Assembly: GCA_036503555.1 (NCBI GenBank)
Contig: DASXWQ010000091.1
Location: 1-64,000, forward strand
Direction: 5' to 3'
Length of the DNA: 64,000 nucleotides
Source: Actinocatenispora sp036503555
Lineage (GTDB): Bacteria; Actinomycetota; Actinomycetes; Mycobacteriales; Micromonosporaceae
Each line of letters starts with the position of its first letter. Position 1 is the first letter of the stretch. Under the pieces are notes generated by a model that did not search any database, was not told the DNA's origin, and was given only the letters and a program-made list of their open reading frames with translations. Shown one piece after another: positions 1 through 8,078 of this stretch. A program made the translations under genes and the position numbers.

Positions 1-420
1 CTCAGTCAACGCCGTCGCATCCGCCATCGCGAACGGAACATTCAACAACCGCGCCAACGTCTGCGCCAGATGCGTCTTCCCACACCCCGTCGGCCCGATC
101 AACAAAATGTTCGACTTCGCCAACTCGACCGGATCGGCGCCCCCCGCCCGGGTCCGCTTGTAATGGTTGTAGACCGCCACCGACAGCGCGCGTTTCGCCT
201 GGTCCTGCGCCACCACGTACTCGTCCAGGAACGCGCGGATCTCGCGTGGGCGCGGCAGCTCGACCGCCTCGTCGGCGGCCCCATCCTCCTCTGCCACCAG
301 CTCGGTGCACAGTCCCACGCACCCGTCGCAGATGTACACGTCGGCCGGCCCGGCGATGAGCCGGTCCACGTGGTGCTGCGACTTGCCGCAGAACGAGCAC
401 GTCGGCGTCCGGTGTGTCAC
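1..420 (-). CDS. clpX: ClpX-like ATP-dependent protease ATPase subunit (N-terminal 140 residues, runs off left edge)
   Basis: ClpX unfolds substrates for the ClpP protease. The visible part shows the N-terminal zinc-binding domain (Cys8, Cys11, Cys31, Cys34, with CSFCGKS) and the start of the AAA+ domain (PREIRAFLDEYVVAQDQAK, Walker A GPTGCGKT at 109-116). The GTG start at 418-420 has a GAGGAG ribosome-binding site just upstream. Compared with the usual actinobacterial ClpX, the first residues are shorter (no MARIGDGGDLLK-type lead), the zinc domain reads GPADVYICDGCV rather than GPGVYICDECI, and the linker before ELAKSNIL is short. It may therefore be a second, specialised ClpX paralogue rather than the housekeeping copy; the rest of the gene is needed to decide. 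Confidence 0.88.
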   Translation of the reverse strand, partial: MTHRTPTCSFCGKSQHHVDRLIAGPADVYICDGCVGLCTELVAEEDGAADEAVELPRPREIRAFLDEYVVAQDQAKRALSVAVYNHYKRTRAGGADPVELAKSNILLIGPTGCGKTHLAQTLARLLNVPFAMADATALTE

Positions 421-566
421 GGATCGGCTCCTCGGTCGGACCGTCGAGTTCAGATGATGACATCATATGGCCTTGGCATGTGAATGCCGACGCTAGCGTG
501 TGCGCAGGTCGGCGGCAAACCGGGCGGGTACGCCCGGCCACGATGCTCGGGGGCGGATCGGCGGAG

Positions 567-1613
567 ATGGACCGGATCTCAAGGTCAGAGGCACAGCAGC
601 GGAACCGGGCGCGGGTACTCGCGGCGGCGCGGGACGAGTTCGCCGAGCGCGGGTACCGGGACGCGACGGTCGACCGGATCGCCGAGCGGGCCGCGCTCAC
701 CCGGGGCGCCGTCTACTCCAACTTCGCCGGCAAGCGGGCGCTCTACTTCAGCGTGCTGGCCGAGGACGCGGACGAGTCGGCGGCCGAGCCACGCCCCGGC
801 GACACCGTGCCCGACGCGCTCGGTGCGCTCGCGCACGCCTGGCTGGCCCGGCTGCCGCTCACCGGGGAGTCGGGCGCCGCGGTGATCGGGCGGGACCTGA
901 TGCCGGAGATCATGGCCGACGCGGCGACCCGCGAGGCGTACGCGCAGGTGTTGGTGGTGCAGTCGCTCGTGCTGGGGCTGGCGCTCGAATCGCTGGACCC
1001 GAACGGCGGACGCCGGGTACCGACGGCTGCGGCCGCGCTGACCACGCTGCACGGCGCGGGACAGCTCGCCGCCGCGGCGCCCGGGTTCGCCGACCCGTTC
1101 GACGTGGTCGCCGTCTGCCGCGGGCTGGCCGGGTTGGATCTCGGTGCGGACTGGCACCCGCCGTACGCGGAGCACGTGGTCCCGGCGCGCCCCGCCGACG
1201 AGCCGTGGTCGCCGCCGCCGGGAGTGGACGCGCTGCGCGCCGCGCCGGTGACGCCGACCGGGGACGGTGTGGTCGCGGTGCTCGGGCTGCACCGGCTGGA
1301 GGCCGTCGAGGAGGCGGTACGCCTCACTCCGCACCAGGAGGTGACCGCCGTCGTCGTCACGGGCGAGCCGCGGGAGCTGGGTCCGCTGGTCCGGCTCGGC
1401 CTGGCGGAGCTGCGCACCTGCCTGCGCCACGCGGTACCCGCCGCGCACCTGCCCCGGCTGCGGGTGGTGCACGACGAGTCGGGCGCGCTCGCCGCGGCGG
1501 CCGGAATACGGGCGGTGAGCGACGCGACCGAGTCGGCGGTACGCGTGCGCGCCGGTCGGATCGTCGCCCGCGCGGACGGTCGTGGCGCCTGCCACGCCGT
1601 CGCGCGCCGATGA
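567..1613 (+). CDS. TetR/AcrR-family regulator with extra C-terminal domain
   Basis: Residues about 10-60 form a TetR DNA-binding domain (RVLAAARDEFAERGYRDATV, then the recognition helix LTRGAVYSNFAGKRALYF). At 348 residues it is much longer than the usual 190-230. The last ~110 residues (VVAVLGLHRLEAVEEAVRL, a PRELGPLVRLG segment, a RTCLRH cysteine, LPRLRVVHDESGALAAAAGI) look to me like a degenerate peroxiredoxin/thioredoxin-fold domain, which is inference. I chose ATG 567; ATG 543 in the same frame is an alternative. It overlaps or closely precedes the sigma-factor gene, so it probably controls or is co-transcribed with the downstream alkylation-repair genes. Confidence 0.8.
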   Translation: MDRISRSEAQQRNRARVLAAARDEFAERGYRDATVDRIAERAALTRGAVYSNFAGKRALYFSVLAEDADESAAEPRPGDTVPDALGALAHAWLARLPLTGESGAAVIGRDLMPEIMADAATREAYAQVLVVQSLVLGLALESLDPNGGRRVPTAAAALTTLHGAGQLAAAAPGFADPFDVVAVCRGLAGLDLGADWHPPYAEHVVPARPADEPWSPPPGVDALRAAPVTPTGDGVVAVLGLHRLEAVEEAVRLTPHQEVTAVVVTGEPRELGPLVRLGLAELRTCLRHAVPAAHLPRLRVVHDESGALAAAAGIRAVSDATESAVRVRAGRIVARADGRGACHAVARR

Positions 1614-1651
1614 CGACCTCACGTTGTGGTCCGCCGACACGTCTACCGGGT

Positions 1652-2140
1652 GTGAGAGTGAAGCCGTTCGAGCAGGTGGTGGCCGAGTACGGGCCGATGG
1701 TGTTGCGCGTGTGCCGCGCGGTGCTGGGCCCGCACGAGGCGGAGGATGCCGCCGCGGAGACGTTCCTGTCCGCGCTGCGGGCGTACCCGGGGCTGGGCCC
1801 GGACGCGAACGTGGAGGCGTGGCTGGTGACGATCGCGCACCGCAAGGCGATCGACGCCGTACGGTCGGCCGCACGCCGGCCGGTGGCGGTGGCGGCGGTG
1901 CCGGACCGGCCGACCCGCAGCGGGCGGCCGGAGGACACCGACGTCGACCTGTGGGCGGCGGTCGCCGCGTTGCCGGAACGCCAGCGCACCGTGCTGGCGT
2001 ACCACCACCTGGCGGGCCTGCCGTACAAGCGGATCGCGGAGATCACCGGCGGTACCGCGGAGGCGGCCCGCCGGGCGGCGGCGGACGGCATCCGCACCCT
2101 GCGCTCGACGTACCTGCGGGAGGATGAGGACGATGACTGA
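1652..2140 (+). CDS. ECF-type RNA polymerase sigma factor
   Basis: A 162-residue protein with region 2 (FEQVVAEYGPMVLRVCRAVL, EDAAAETFLSALRAY, AWLVTIAHRKAIDAVR) and region 4 (LPERQRTVLAYHHLAGLPYK, RIAEITGGTAEAARRAAADG). ECF sigma factors direct polymerase to stress regulons. The GTG at 1652 gives a normal family N-terminus. An upstream ATG at 1610 overlaps the stop of the preceding regulator (ATGA) and could allow translational coupling. The gene overlaps the methyltransferase gene that follows, and no anti-sigma factor is seen nearby. Its place in front of Ogt and AlkB genes suggests control of the alkylation response. Confidence 0.86.
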   Translation: MRVKPFEQVVAEYGPMVLRVCRAVLGPHEAEDAAAETFLSALRAYPGLGPDANVEAWLVTIAHRKAIDAVRSAARRPVAVAAVPDRPTRSGRPEDTDVDLWAAVAALPERQRTVLAYHHLAGLPYKRIAEITGGTAEAARRAAADGIRTLRSTYLREDEDDD

Positions 2141-2723
2141 ACTGTTCGCCGCGCTGCCGGACGACGACGCGGCGCTGGCCCGGCTGCACGGCCGGTTGGT
2201 CGAGGCCGCCGCGGCCGAGGGGATCCTGGACGTGGCGTACCGGACGGTGGACACGCCGGTCGGCACGCTGCTGCTGGCGACGACGGACCGGGGCCTGGTG
2301 CGGGTGGCGTACCCGGGGCAGGGGCACGACGCCGCGCTCGCGCAGCTGGCCGAGACGGTCAGCCCGCGGGTGCTGCACGCGCCGCGCCGGTTGGACGCGG
2401 TGGCCCGGCAACTGGACGAGTACTTCGGGCGGCGGCGGCGGGTCTTCGACGTACCGCTGGATCTGCGGCTGGCCAAGGGTTTCCGCCGCGAGGTGCTGGA
2501 CCATCTGGTCGACATCCCTTACGGGGCAACGGAAAGCTACTCCGATGTGGCGGTCGCGGCGGGCAGCCCGCGGGCGGTGCGGGCGGTCGGCACGGCGTGC
2601 GCGACCAACCCGGTGCCGGTGGTGCTGCCGTGCCACCGGGTGGTCCGGGCGGACGGTTCCGCCGGGCAGTACGCCGGCGGCGCGGACGCCAAGCGCGCCC
2701 TCCTCTCGCTGGAGGCGGCGTGA
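2133..2723 (+). CDS. ogt: Methylated-DNA--[protein]-cysteine S-methyltransferase (Ogt type)
   Basis: A suicide DNA-repair protein that moves the methyl group of O6-methylguanine (or O4-methylthymine) to its own cysteine. The 196-residue sequence has an N-terminal ribonuclease-like domain (VDTPVGTLLLATTDRGLVRV), the helix-turn-helix region (VPYG-type IPYGATESYSDVA) and the active-site motif PCHRV with Cys at about 167, followed by GGADAKRALLSLE. Start ATG 2133 is placed 9 bases after GGGAGG; it overlaps the sigma-factor stop by 8 bases. It is the third gene of the alkylation-repair operon. Confidence 0.93.
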   Translation: MTELFAALPDDDAALARLHGRLVEAAAAEGILDVAYRTVDTPVGTLLLATTDRGLVRVAYPGQGHDAALAQLAETVSPRVLHAPRRLDAVARQLDEYFGRRRRVFDVPLDLRLAKGFRREVLDHLVDIPYGATESYSDVAVAAGSPRAVRAVGTACATNPVPVVLPCHRVVRADGSAGQYAGGADAKRALLSLEAA

Positions 2724-3385
2724 CCCTCCCCCTCTTCGGGGCGGGGCGGCGGGAGGTCGCGCCGGGCGCGGTGCACGTGCCGGCCTGGCTCGATCTTCCG
2801 GCGCAGCAACGGATCGCCGCCGCGTGCCTGGACTGGGCACGCGGCCCGGTGCCGGCGCGCGCCGCGGTCCTGCCCGGCGGCCACCCCATGTCGGTACGCA
2901 CGGTCTGCCTCGGCTGGCACTGGCGCCCGTACCGCTACTCGCGGGTCGCCGACGACGCGGGTGGCAGTCGGGTCGCGCCGCTGCCGGACTGGTTGGTACG
3001 ACTGGGATCCGCGGCGGTGGCCGAGGCGTACCAGGATCCGGTGGCGGGGGCGCGCTACCGGCCGGACACGGCGCTGGTCAACTTCTACGACGCGGACGCG
3101 CGCATGGGCATGCACCAGGACCGGGACGAGCGGGCCCGGGAGCCGGTGGTGTCACTGAGCATCGGCGACACGTGCCTGTTCCGCTTCGGCAACACGGAGA
3201 GCCGCTCCCGGCCGTACGCGGACGTGGAGCTGGCGTCGGGTGACCTGTTCGTGTTCGGTGGGCCGTCGCGCCTGGCGTACCACGGGGTGCCGCGGATCCG
3301 GCCCGGTACGGGCGATCCGCGCACCGGGCTGGGCCCCGGCCGGGTCAACATCACCCTGCGTACCACGGGGTTCGAGCGGGGTTGA
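2720..3385 (+). CDS. alkB: AlkB-like 2-oxoglutarate/Fe(II)-dependent DNA repair dioxygenase
   Basis: Oxidative demethylation of 1-methyladenine and 3-methylcytosine in DNA. The 221-residue sequence keeps the iron ligands H132-x-D134 (MHQDRDE) and H188 (AYHGV), the 2-oxoglutarate-binding arginine region RVNITLR near 208-214 and the NFYDADARMGMHQD fold signature. The GTG start at 2720 overlaps the ogt stop (GTGA), so the genes are translationally coupled. Together the two repair proteins cover both direct-reversal routes for alkylated bases. Confidence 0.93.
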   Translation: MTLPLFGAGRREVAPGAVHVPAWLDLPAQQRIAAACLDWARGPVPARAAVLPGGHPMSVRTVCLGWHWRPYRYSRVADDAGGSRVAPLPDWLVRLGSAAVAEAYQDPVAGARYRPDTALVNFYDADARMGMHQDRDERAREPVVSLSIGDTCLFRFGNTESRSRPYADVELASGDLFVFGGPSRLAYHGVPRIRPGTGDPRTGLGPGRVNITLRTTGFERG

Positions 3386-3515
3386 GCGCTTCGGGGCGGT
3401 ACGGGGCGGAACGTGCCCGTTGCGTCGCCGTTGGTACGGGCGATTGACGAATCCGGTCCTCCGCGCGTCGGCACGGACGTAGCGTCGGGTGACGATCTGT
3501 CGACCGGGAGGAATC

Positions 3516-4121
3516 ATGGCACAACGGGGCGGTACCGTCGCGGCGATGACCGGCTGGGTCTTCGCCTCGACCATGATGATCGTCGTCGGAGTCTTCCAGA
3601 TCATCGACGGCATCACCGCGATCTTCCGCGACAACTTCTTCGTGACGGTGCGGAACTACACCTTCAACCTGGACACGACGGCGTGGGGCTGGATCCACCT
3701 GGCTCTCGGCGCGCTCGTACTGCTGACCGGTATCGCGCTGATGTCGGGGCGTACCTGGGCGGCCGTGACCGGGCTGGTGCTCACGTCGCTGTCCGCGATC
3801 AACAACTTCTTCTTCCTGCCGTACTACCCGTTCTGGTCGATCCTGGTGATCGCCGCGGACGTGTTCATCATCTGGTCGCTGGCCCGGATGCTCGGCGCGG
3901 GCTCCGGCGGCGACACGGGCCGCAGGATGGCGGCGGCACCGACCGCGACCGGTCGCACCGAGTACCAGTCCGGTTCGACGTACCAGTCGGGGTCGGCGGC
4001 GACCGACGTCAAGCCGCGTACGACCGACCGGCCGGTCGGCGGCCAGCAGCAGGCCGGCACGACGGGCGGCCAGCAGGCCGGTACGAGCCCGACCGGGGAG
4101 CAGGGCACGCCCGGCACGTGA
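3516..4121 (+). CDS. DUF7144-like four-helix membrane protein
   Basis: A 201-residue protein with four hydrophobic helices (about residues 10-33, 57-76, 80-100, 105-125) and the conserved-looking FQIIDGITAIF and AWGWIHLALGALVLLTGIAL segments common in a small actinobacterial membrane family that I know as DUF7144; the function is unknown. The last ~75 residues form a Gln/Gly/Thr-rich soluble tail with repeated short motifs (EYQSGSTYQSGS, QQQAGTTGGQQAGTS). ATG 3516 follows a strong GGGAGGA site by 4 bases. It stands alone, with a 130-base gap before it. Confidence 0.75.
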   Translation: MAQRGGTVAAMTGWVFASTMMIVVGVFQIIDGITAIFRDNFFVTVRNYTFNLDTTAWGWIHLALGALVLLTGIALMSGRTWAAVTGLVLTSLSAINNFFFLPYYPFWSILVIAADVFIIWSLARMLGAGSGGDTGRRMAAAPTATGRTEYQSGSTYQSGSAATDVKPRTTDRPVGGQQQAGTTGGQQAGTSPTGEQGTPGT

Positions 4122-4247
4122 CGCCACGTCTCGGCGGTCCGGCAGCATCGGGCCGCCGGAGAGTCCACATCGGACGGTCCCGGTGCGGCGGAGGGCGGAT
4201 GCCCGTCGCCGCACCGGACCGCGGTACGGCACGTCGGCGGAGGCGCG

Positions 4248-5693
4248 GTGGGCGAGGCGGGCGACGGCACCCCGGGTGGCGGTACGCCGGGCGGGCACGG
4301 CGGGACACCCGGCGACCCGGGCGGGTCGGGCGGGCACGGCGGGACACCCGGCGACCCGGGCGGGTCGGGCGGGTCCGCCGGTGCCGTGCGCGGATCGGGC
4401 GGGGCGCCGAGCGCCGAACTCGCGGACGGGGCCACGCCGGCGGCCGGCCGGGCTTTCCTGCGGCTGGTGCTGGTCGGCGCGGCGATCGGCGTACCGGCGG
4501 CGTTCGTCGCGGCCGGGTTCCTCGCGCTCGTGCACTACCTGGAGGACTGGCTGTGGGACGACCTGCCGGGCGCGCTCGGCCACACCGAACCCCCGTGGTA
4601 CCTGGTGCTCGGGCTGCCGGTCGTCGGCGCGCTCGTCGTGCTCACCGCCCGGCGGCTGCTGCCCGGTGACGGCGGGCACCGCCCGCTGGAGGGGCTGAGC
4701 GTCACGCCGACCCCGGTGTCGCACGCGCCCGGGGTGGCGCTCGCGGCGCTCGGCACGCTGCCGTTCGGCGCGGTACTCGGGCCGGAGGCGCCGGTGATGG
4801 CGCTCGGCTCGGTCGTCGGCGTCGCCGCGAGCCGGCTGCTGCGGCTGGGCTCGCGCCCGACCACGATGCTGTCCGGCGCCGGTTCGTTCGCCGCGATCTC
4901 GGCGCTGTTCAACGGTCCGATCGTGGCCGGGATGCTCTTCCTGGAGGGCGGTCTCGCCGCCGGTACGGCGCTGCTGCCCGCGCTGGTCCCCGGCGTCGTC
5001 GCCGCCGCCGTCGGGTACGTGATCTTCATCGGGTTCGGGTCCTGGGGCGGCCTCGACGCGCCGGGGATCCAGGTGCCGAACCTGCCCGCGTACAGCGGCG
5101 TGCACCTGTACGACCTGCTCGTGGCGATCGCCGTCGGCATCCTCGCCGCGCTCGTCGTGACGGCCGTACACGCCTGCGGCAGGTGGATCGAGACGGTGCG
5201 CCGCCGGCTGGGGCTGGCCGGGCTGCTCGCCGCCGGCGGGCTCGCGATCGGCGCCCTCGCCGAGCTGGCCGGCCTCGCCGGCGTCGACCCGAAGGACGTG
5301 CTGTTCTCCGGCCAGTCCGCGATCCCCGTGCTCGTCGCGCAGAACTCGCTCGGCACCCTGCTCGTGCTGGCCGTCGCCAAGTTCCTCGCGTACGTGGTGA
5401 GCATCGGCTGCGGTTACCGCGGCGGCCCGATCTTCCCCGCCGTGTTCCTCGGCGTGGCCCTCGCGTCGGTGGCGGTCGTCGTGTTCGGCGTCTCCCCCAC
5501 TCTCGCCATCGCGATCGGCGCCGCCGCCGGCATGGCCGCCCAGGCCAGGCTGCTCTTCTCCCCGCTGATCTTCGCCGCCCTGCTGGTCGGTACGGCCGGC
5601 GCCGGCACCGTGTCCGCCGGCGTGCTCGCCTCGGCCGCGGCCTGGCTCACGATGCACGCCCGCGGCCCCCGACCGACCCCGGTCCGCCCCTGA
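4248..5693 (+). CDS. ClC-family chloride channel or H+/Cl- antiporter
   Basis: A 481-residue membrane protein. The first ~65 residues are a soluble Gly/Pro-rich tail, then about ten hydrophobic helices follow. ClC signatures are visible: the gating-glutamate loop LGPEAPVMALGS (GxEGP-like) and the second selectivity loop GCGYRGGPIFPAVFLG (GxFxP-like). GTG 4248 has the purine-rich GGCGGAGG site upstream. The N-terminal tail contains a perfect 39-bp tandem duplication. Whether it works as channel or antiporter cannot be told from this view. Confidence 0.88.
   Translation: MGEAGDGTPGGGTPGGHGGTPGDPGGSGGHGGTPGDPGGSGGSAGAVRGSGGAPSAELADGATPAAGRAFLRLVLVGAAIGVPAAFVAAGFLALVHYLEDWLWDDLPGALGHTEPPWYLVLGLPVVGALVVLTARRLLPGDGGHRPLEGLSVTPTPVSHAPGVALAALGTLPFGAVLGPEAPVMALGSVVGVAASRLLRLGSRPTTMLSGAGSFAAISALFNGPIVAGMLFLEGGLAAGTALLPALVPGVVAAAVGYVIFIGFGSWGGLDAPGIQVPNLPAYSGVHLYDLLVAIAVGILAALVVTAVHACGRWIETVRRRLGLAGLLAAGGLAIGALAELAGLAGVDPKDVLFSGQSAIPVLVAQNSLGTLLVLAVAKFLAYVVSIGCGYRGGPIFPAVFLGVALASVAVVVFGVSPTLAIAIGAAAGMAAQARLLFSPLIFAALLVGTAGAGTVSAGVLASAAAWLTMHARGPRPTPVRP
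4292..4369 (+). repeat. 39-bp perfect tandem duplication in the ClC gene
   Basis: Two adjacent copies starting at 4292 and 4331 encode the 13-residue unit GHGGTPGDPGGSG twice. The reading frame is kept because 39 is divisible by three, so the copy number of this linker could vary without breaking the channel. Confidence 0.9.
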
Positions 5694-5718
5694 GCCGGTC
5701 CGCGCCGAGGGACGTGCG

Positions 5719-5907
5719 TCAGGACAGTCGGCCGGCCTTCAGCTCGGCGACGAACGACCGCCACCCCGCCGACGACACCGTCAACCGGTCGCCCGCCGGA
5801 TCCTTCGAGTCCCGCACCGCCATCGCCCCCGGCACCTCCGCCACCTCGACGCAGTTACCGTTGCCGTTGCCGCTCCGGCTCGACTTGCGCCACGTCAGCC
5901 CGGTCAT
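5719..5907 (-). CDS. DUF397 domain protein
   Basis: A complete 62-residue DUF397 protein (TWRKSSRSGNGNGNCVEVA, then VAVRDSKDP-like AVRDSKDPAGDRL and SAGWRSFVAELKAG). DUF397 proteins are small actinobacterial partners, regarded as toxin-like or developmental switch factors, encoded beside helix-turn-helix/DUF5753 regulators. It overlaps the 3' end of the damaged DUF5753 gene upstream by 53 bases in another frame, the usual arrangement for this pair. Confidence 0.88.
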   Translation of the reverse strand: MTGLTWRKSSRSGNGNGNCVEVAEVPGAMAVRDSKDPAGDRLTVSSAGWRSFVAELKAGRLS

Positions 5908-6457
5908 CGCCCATCTCCGAGAGAATCTTGCGGATCGTCTCCGCCGACTCGTCCACCGGAGACGCAGCCGCTTGGATGTGGTTGAAGACCAGGCTAACGC
6001 GATCCACTTCGTTCGGCTTCTCGACCCAGCTGGATCCCGCCGGTCGATCCATGTAGGCGACGGTCGAGTCCTCCAGGTCCGCATACTCCAGAACCGCGAA
6101 GCAGCCTTCCATTCCCGCGTGCGCGCCGGCGGAGAAGGGAAGTACCTGGACCGTGGCGCGAGGATGATCGGCCATCGCCAGGAGGTGCAGCAGTTGACGG
6201 ACCATCGTGTCGGCTGATCCGACCGAGGTGCGCAACGCGGCCTCTCCGATGATCGCCCAGATCTTCGGCCCCGACGTGTCGTCGAGTAGCCGCGTCCGTT
6301 GGAGCCGCAACTCCACCTTCCGCTCGATCTCCTCGCGGTCCCAGTCCGGGTTGTGCGCACGGATCACCGCGCGGGCGTAGTCGTCGGTCTGGAACAGGCC
6401 GGGGACCAGCAGCGGGTCGTACGTCTTGACGAGGTACCACTCCCTGCTCGCGTCCGG
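5855..6457 (-). pseudogene. Truncated DUF5753 regulator lacking its helix-turn-helix domain
   Basis: The reading frame from about YLVKTYDPLLVPGLFQTDDY to the TAA at 5855 is a good DUF5753 domain (MVRQLLHLLAMADHPRATVQ, VLPFSAGAHAGMEGCFAVLE, FNHIQAAASPVDES). Full-length family members have an Xre-type DNA-binding domain of ~80 residues before it. Here homology stops near 6457, and the upstream codons do not resemble that domain. The gene appears decapitated at a breakpoint shared with a coding remnant on the opposite strand. Residual expression of the DUF5753 part cannot be excluded. Confidence 0.7.
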
Positions 6458-6572
6458 GCGCTTCCGCGAGCTGGACGAGCTGCGCGAGTTGATCATGTTG
6501 CAGGCGCACCGGCTCGCCGTCGCCTGTGGTCCCGCCCACCGCGCCGACAACCTGCCCGAGCCGGACCGCTGA
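6452..6572 (+). pseudogene. Short 3' coding remnant opposed to the truncated DUF5753 gene
   Basis: Reading on the plus strand from about 6452 gives RFRELDELRELIMLQAHRLA and then VACGPAHRADNLPEPDR before TGA 6570-6572. It is helical, of natural composition, with no credible start, and it begins exactly where the DUF5753 homology on the other strand ends. I read it as the tail of a gene that lost its 5' part in the same rearrangement. I do not recognise the family. Confidence 0.4.
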
Positions 6573-6623
6573 GGCGCGTACCAGCAGGCGGGAGAGCACG
6601 TGCGGACCGCGGCGCCGGCGCGC

Positions 6624-6629
6624 TAGGGT
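6624..6629 (+). promoter_or_regulatory. -10 element (TAGGGT) for a leaderless transcript
   Basis: TAGGGT is separated by exactly 7 bases from GTG 6637, so transcription is expected to begin at the start codon of the leader peptide. No clear -35 hexamer is visible. Confidence 0.65.
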
Positions 6630-6636
6630 CCCCGAC

Positions 6637-6717
6637 GTGACCGGGTACGCCGAGCGCCTGCAGATGGCTCTGCTGGCCGCCGCCTGCGAGTGCACCGACG
6701 ACGGGCTGTGTCGCTGA
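6637..6717 (+). CDS. Leaderless cysteine-containing leader peptide (putative attenuator)
   Basis: A 26-residue frame from GTG 6637 to TGA 6715 whose second half carries three cysteines (AAACECTDDGLCR). It lies 50 bases before the sulfur-transporter start. Mycobacteria are known to carry leaderless small frames with C-terminal cysteines in front of sulfur genes; slow decoding under cysteine shortage changes expression downstream. The promoter geometry, cysteine position and target fit this mechanism; regulation here is inferred, not shown. The next ~50 bases hold no obvious T-rich terminator, so control could act on translation or Rho. Confidence 0.55.
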   Translation: MTGYAERLQMALLAAACECTDDGLCR

Positions 6718-6767
6718 CCAGCGACCACCCGCCGTCCGTCACCCGCACCCCTCACCCGGAGATCCCC

Positions 6768-8021
6768 ATGGCCGCACCCGCCGTGTCCCCGCGTACCTTC
6801 CCCACCTCCACACCGGTCCCGGCCGCCGAACCCGCCCCCGGCGTACGGTGGCTGCCGCTGGCCGTCGCCGCGATCCTCACCGCCGCCGCCGACGCGTACG
6901 TCTGGGCGACGTACGGCGCGAAGCCCGGCGTCCTGCTGCTGCTCGGCGCCGCGCTGGGGCTCGCGCTCTTCCACTCCCGGTTCGGCTTCACGTCGGCGTG
7001 GCGGCAGCTCGTCGCCGTCGGCAACGGCACCGGACTGCGCGCGCACGCCCTGCTGCTCGGGACCACCGCGACGCTGTTCGCGCTGATCGTCGGCACCGGC
7101 ACCGGACTGTTCGGTACCACGCCCGAGGCGTCGACCGGGCCGCTCGGCCTGGCGCTGCTGCTCGGCGCGTTCCTGTTCGGGACCGGCATGCAGCTCGGCG
7201 GCGCGTGCGCGTCCGGCACGCTGTTCGCGGTCGGCTCCGGGCAGTCCGCGATCGTGCTGACGCTCGGCGGCTTCGTCGCCGGCTCCACCCTGTACGCCTG
7301 GCAGTCGCCCGCCTTCACCGGCTGGCCGACGCTGCCCGCCGTCTCGCTGCCCGAGCACCTCGGCTGGTTCGGTTCCTGGGCGGTGACCATCGCCGCCCTC
7401 GCCGCCGTCGTCGGCGTGTCGTACCTCGTGCAGCGGCGCCGGACCCCGCCGCCGGTCGGCGTGCCGCCCACGGCGCGCGGTGCGGCCCGCATCGTCCGCG
7501 GCTCCTGGCCGCTGTGGGTCGGCGCCCTCACCCTCGCCGTACTCGGTGGCGCGGTGCTGCTCGTCGGCGGCTCGGCGTGGGGCATCACCAGCGCGTTCGG
7601 GCTGTGGGGCAGCAAGCTCGCCGGGGTCCTCGGCGCGCACCCCGAGCACTGGGCGTACTGGCGGGCGCCGGAGAACGCGGCGAAGCTCAGCGGCCCGGTC
7701 CTCGCCGACAAGACGAGCCTCACCGACATCGGCATCATGCTCGGCGCGGCCGTCGCCGCCGCGGCCGGCGGCGCGTGGACGCTGCACCGGCGCGTGCCGT
7801 GGCGTACCGCCGTCGCGGCGGTGCTCGGCGGCCTCCTGATGGGTGTGGGTGCGCGGCTCGCCAACGGCTGCAACATCGGCGCGTACCTGGCGGGCATCGC
7901 GTCGGGCAGCGTCTCCGGCTGGGTGTGGGCGGTTGCCGCGCTCGCCGGTACCTGGGCCGGCCTGCGGCTGCGCCCGCTGTTCGGCCTCGCCAACCCCAAG
8001 CCCTCCGACAGCATCTGCTGA
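6768..8021 (+). CDS. YeeE/YedE (TsuA-like) thiosulfate/sulfur transporter
   Basis: A 417-residue inner-membrane protein with about nine or ten helices and the two conserved cysteine loops of this family: GGACASGTLFAVGSG in the first half and NGCNIGAYLAGIASG in the second. Family members take up thiosulfate or other sulfane-sulfur compounds by relay through these cysteines. ATG 6768 follows a CCGGAGATCCCC site. No TusA/TsuB partner is encoded next to it. The preceding cysteine peptide suggests that cellular cysteine controls it. Confidence 0.88.
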   Translation: MAAPAVSPRTFPTSTPVPAAEPAPGVRWLPLAVAAILTAAADAYVWATYGAKPGVLLLLGAALGLALFHSRFGFTSAWRQLVAVGNGTGLRAHALLLGTTATLFALIVGTGTGLFGTTPEASTGPLGLALLLGAFLFGTGMQLGGACASGTLFAVGSGQSAIVLTLGGFVAGSTLYAWQSPAFTGWPTLPAVSLPEHLGWFGSWAVTIAALAAVVGVSYLVQRRRTPPPVGVPPTARGAARIVRGSWPLWVGALTLAVLGGAVLLVGGSAWGITSAFGLWGSKLAGVLGAHPEHWAYWRAPENAAKLSGPVLADKTSLTDIGIMLGAAVAAAAGGAWTLHRRVPWRTAVAAVLGGLLMGVGARLANGCNIGAYLAGIASGSVSGWVWAVAALAGTWAGLRLRPLFGLANPKPSDSIC

Positions 8022-8023
8022 CC

Positions 8024-8078
8024 CGCCGGCCGGCCCGGATCGGCGGACCGCTCCACCGGCCGGGCCGGGCGGGTCAGC
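8024..8078 (+). terminator. GC-rich inverted repeat after the YeeE/YedE gene
   Basis: CCGGCCCGG and CCGGGCCGG arms begin just after the stop codon. There is no T-tract, as is common in actinomycetes. The remaining bases to 8241 hold no convincing gene. Confidence 0.4.

Noticed and set aside
3351..5657. Minus-strand frame (768 codons) over the ClC gene
   Set aside because: Antisense shadow of a gene with clear ClC signatures; Glu/Gly/Arg/His-rich low-complexity product.
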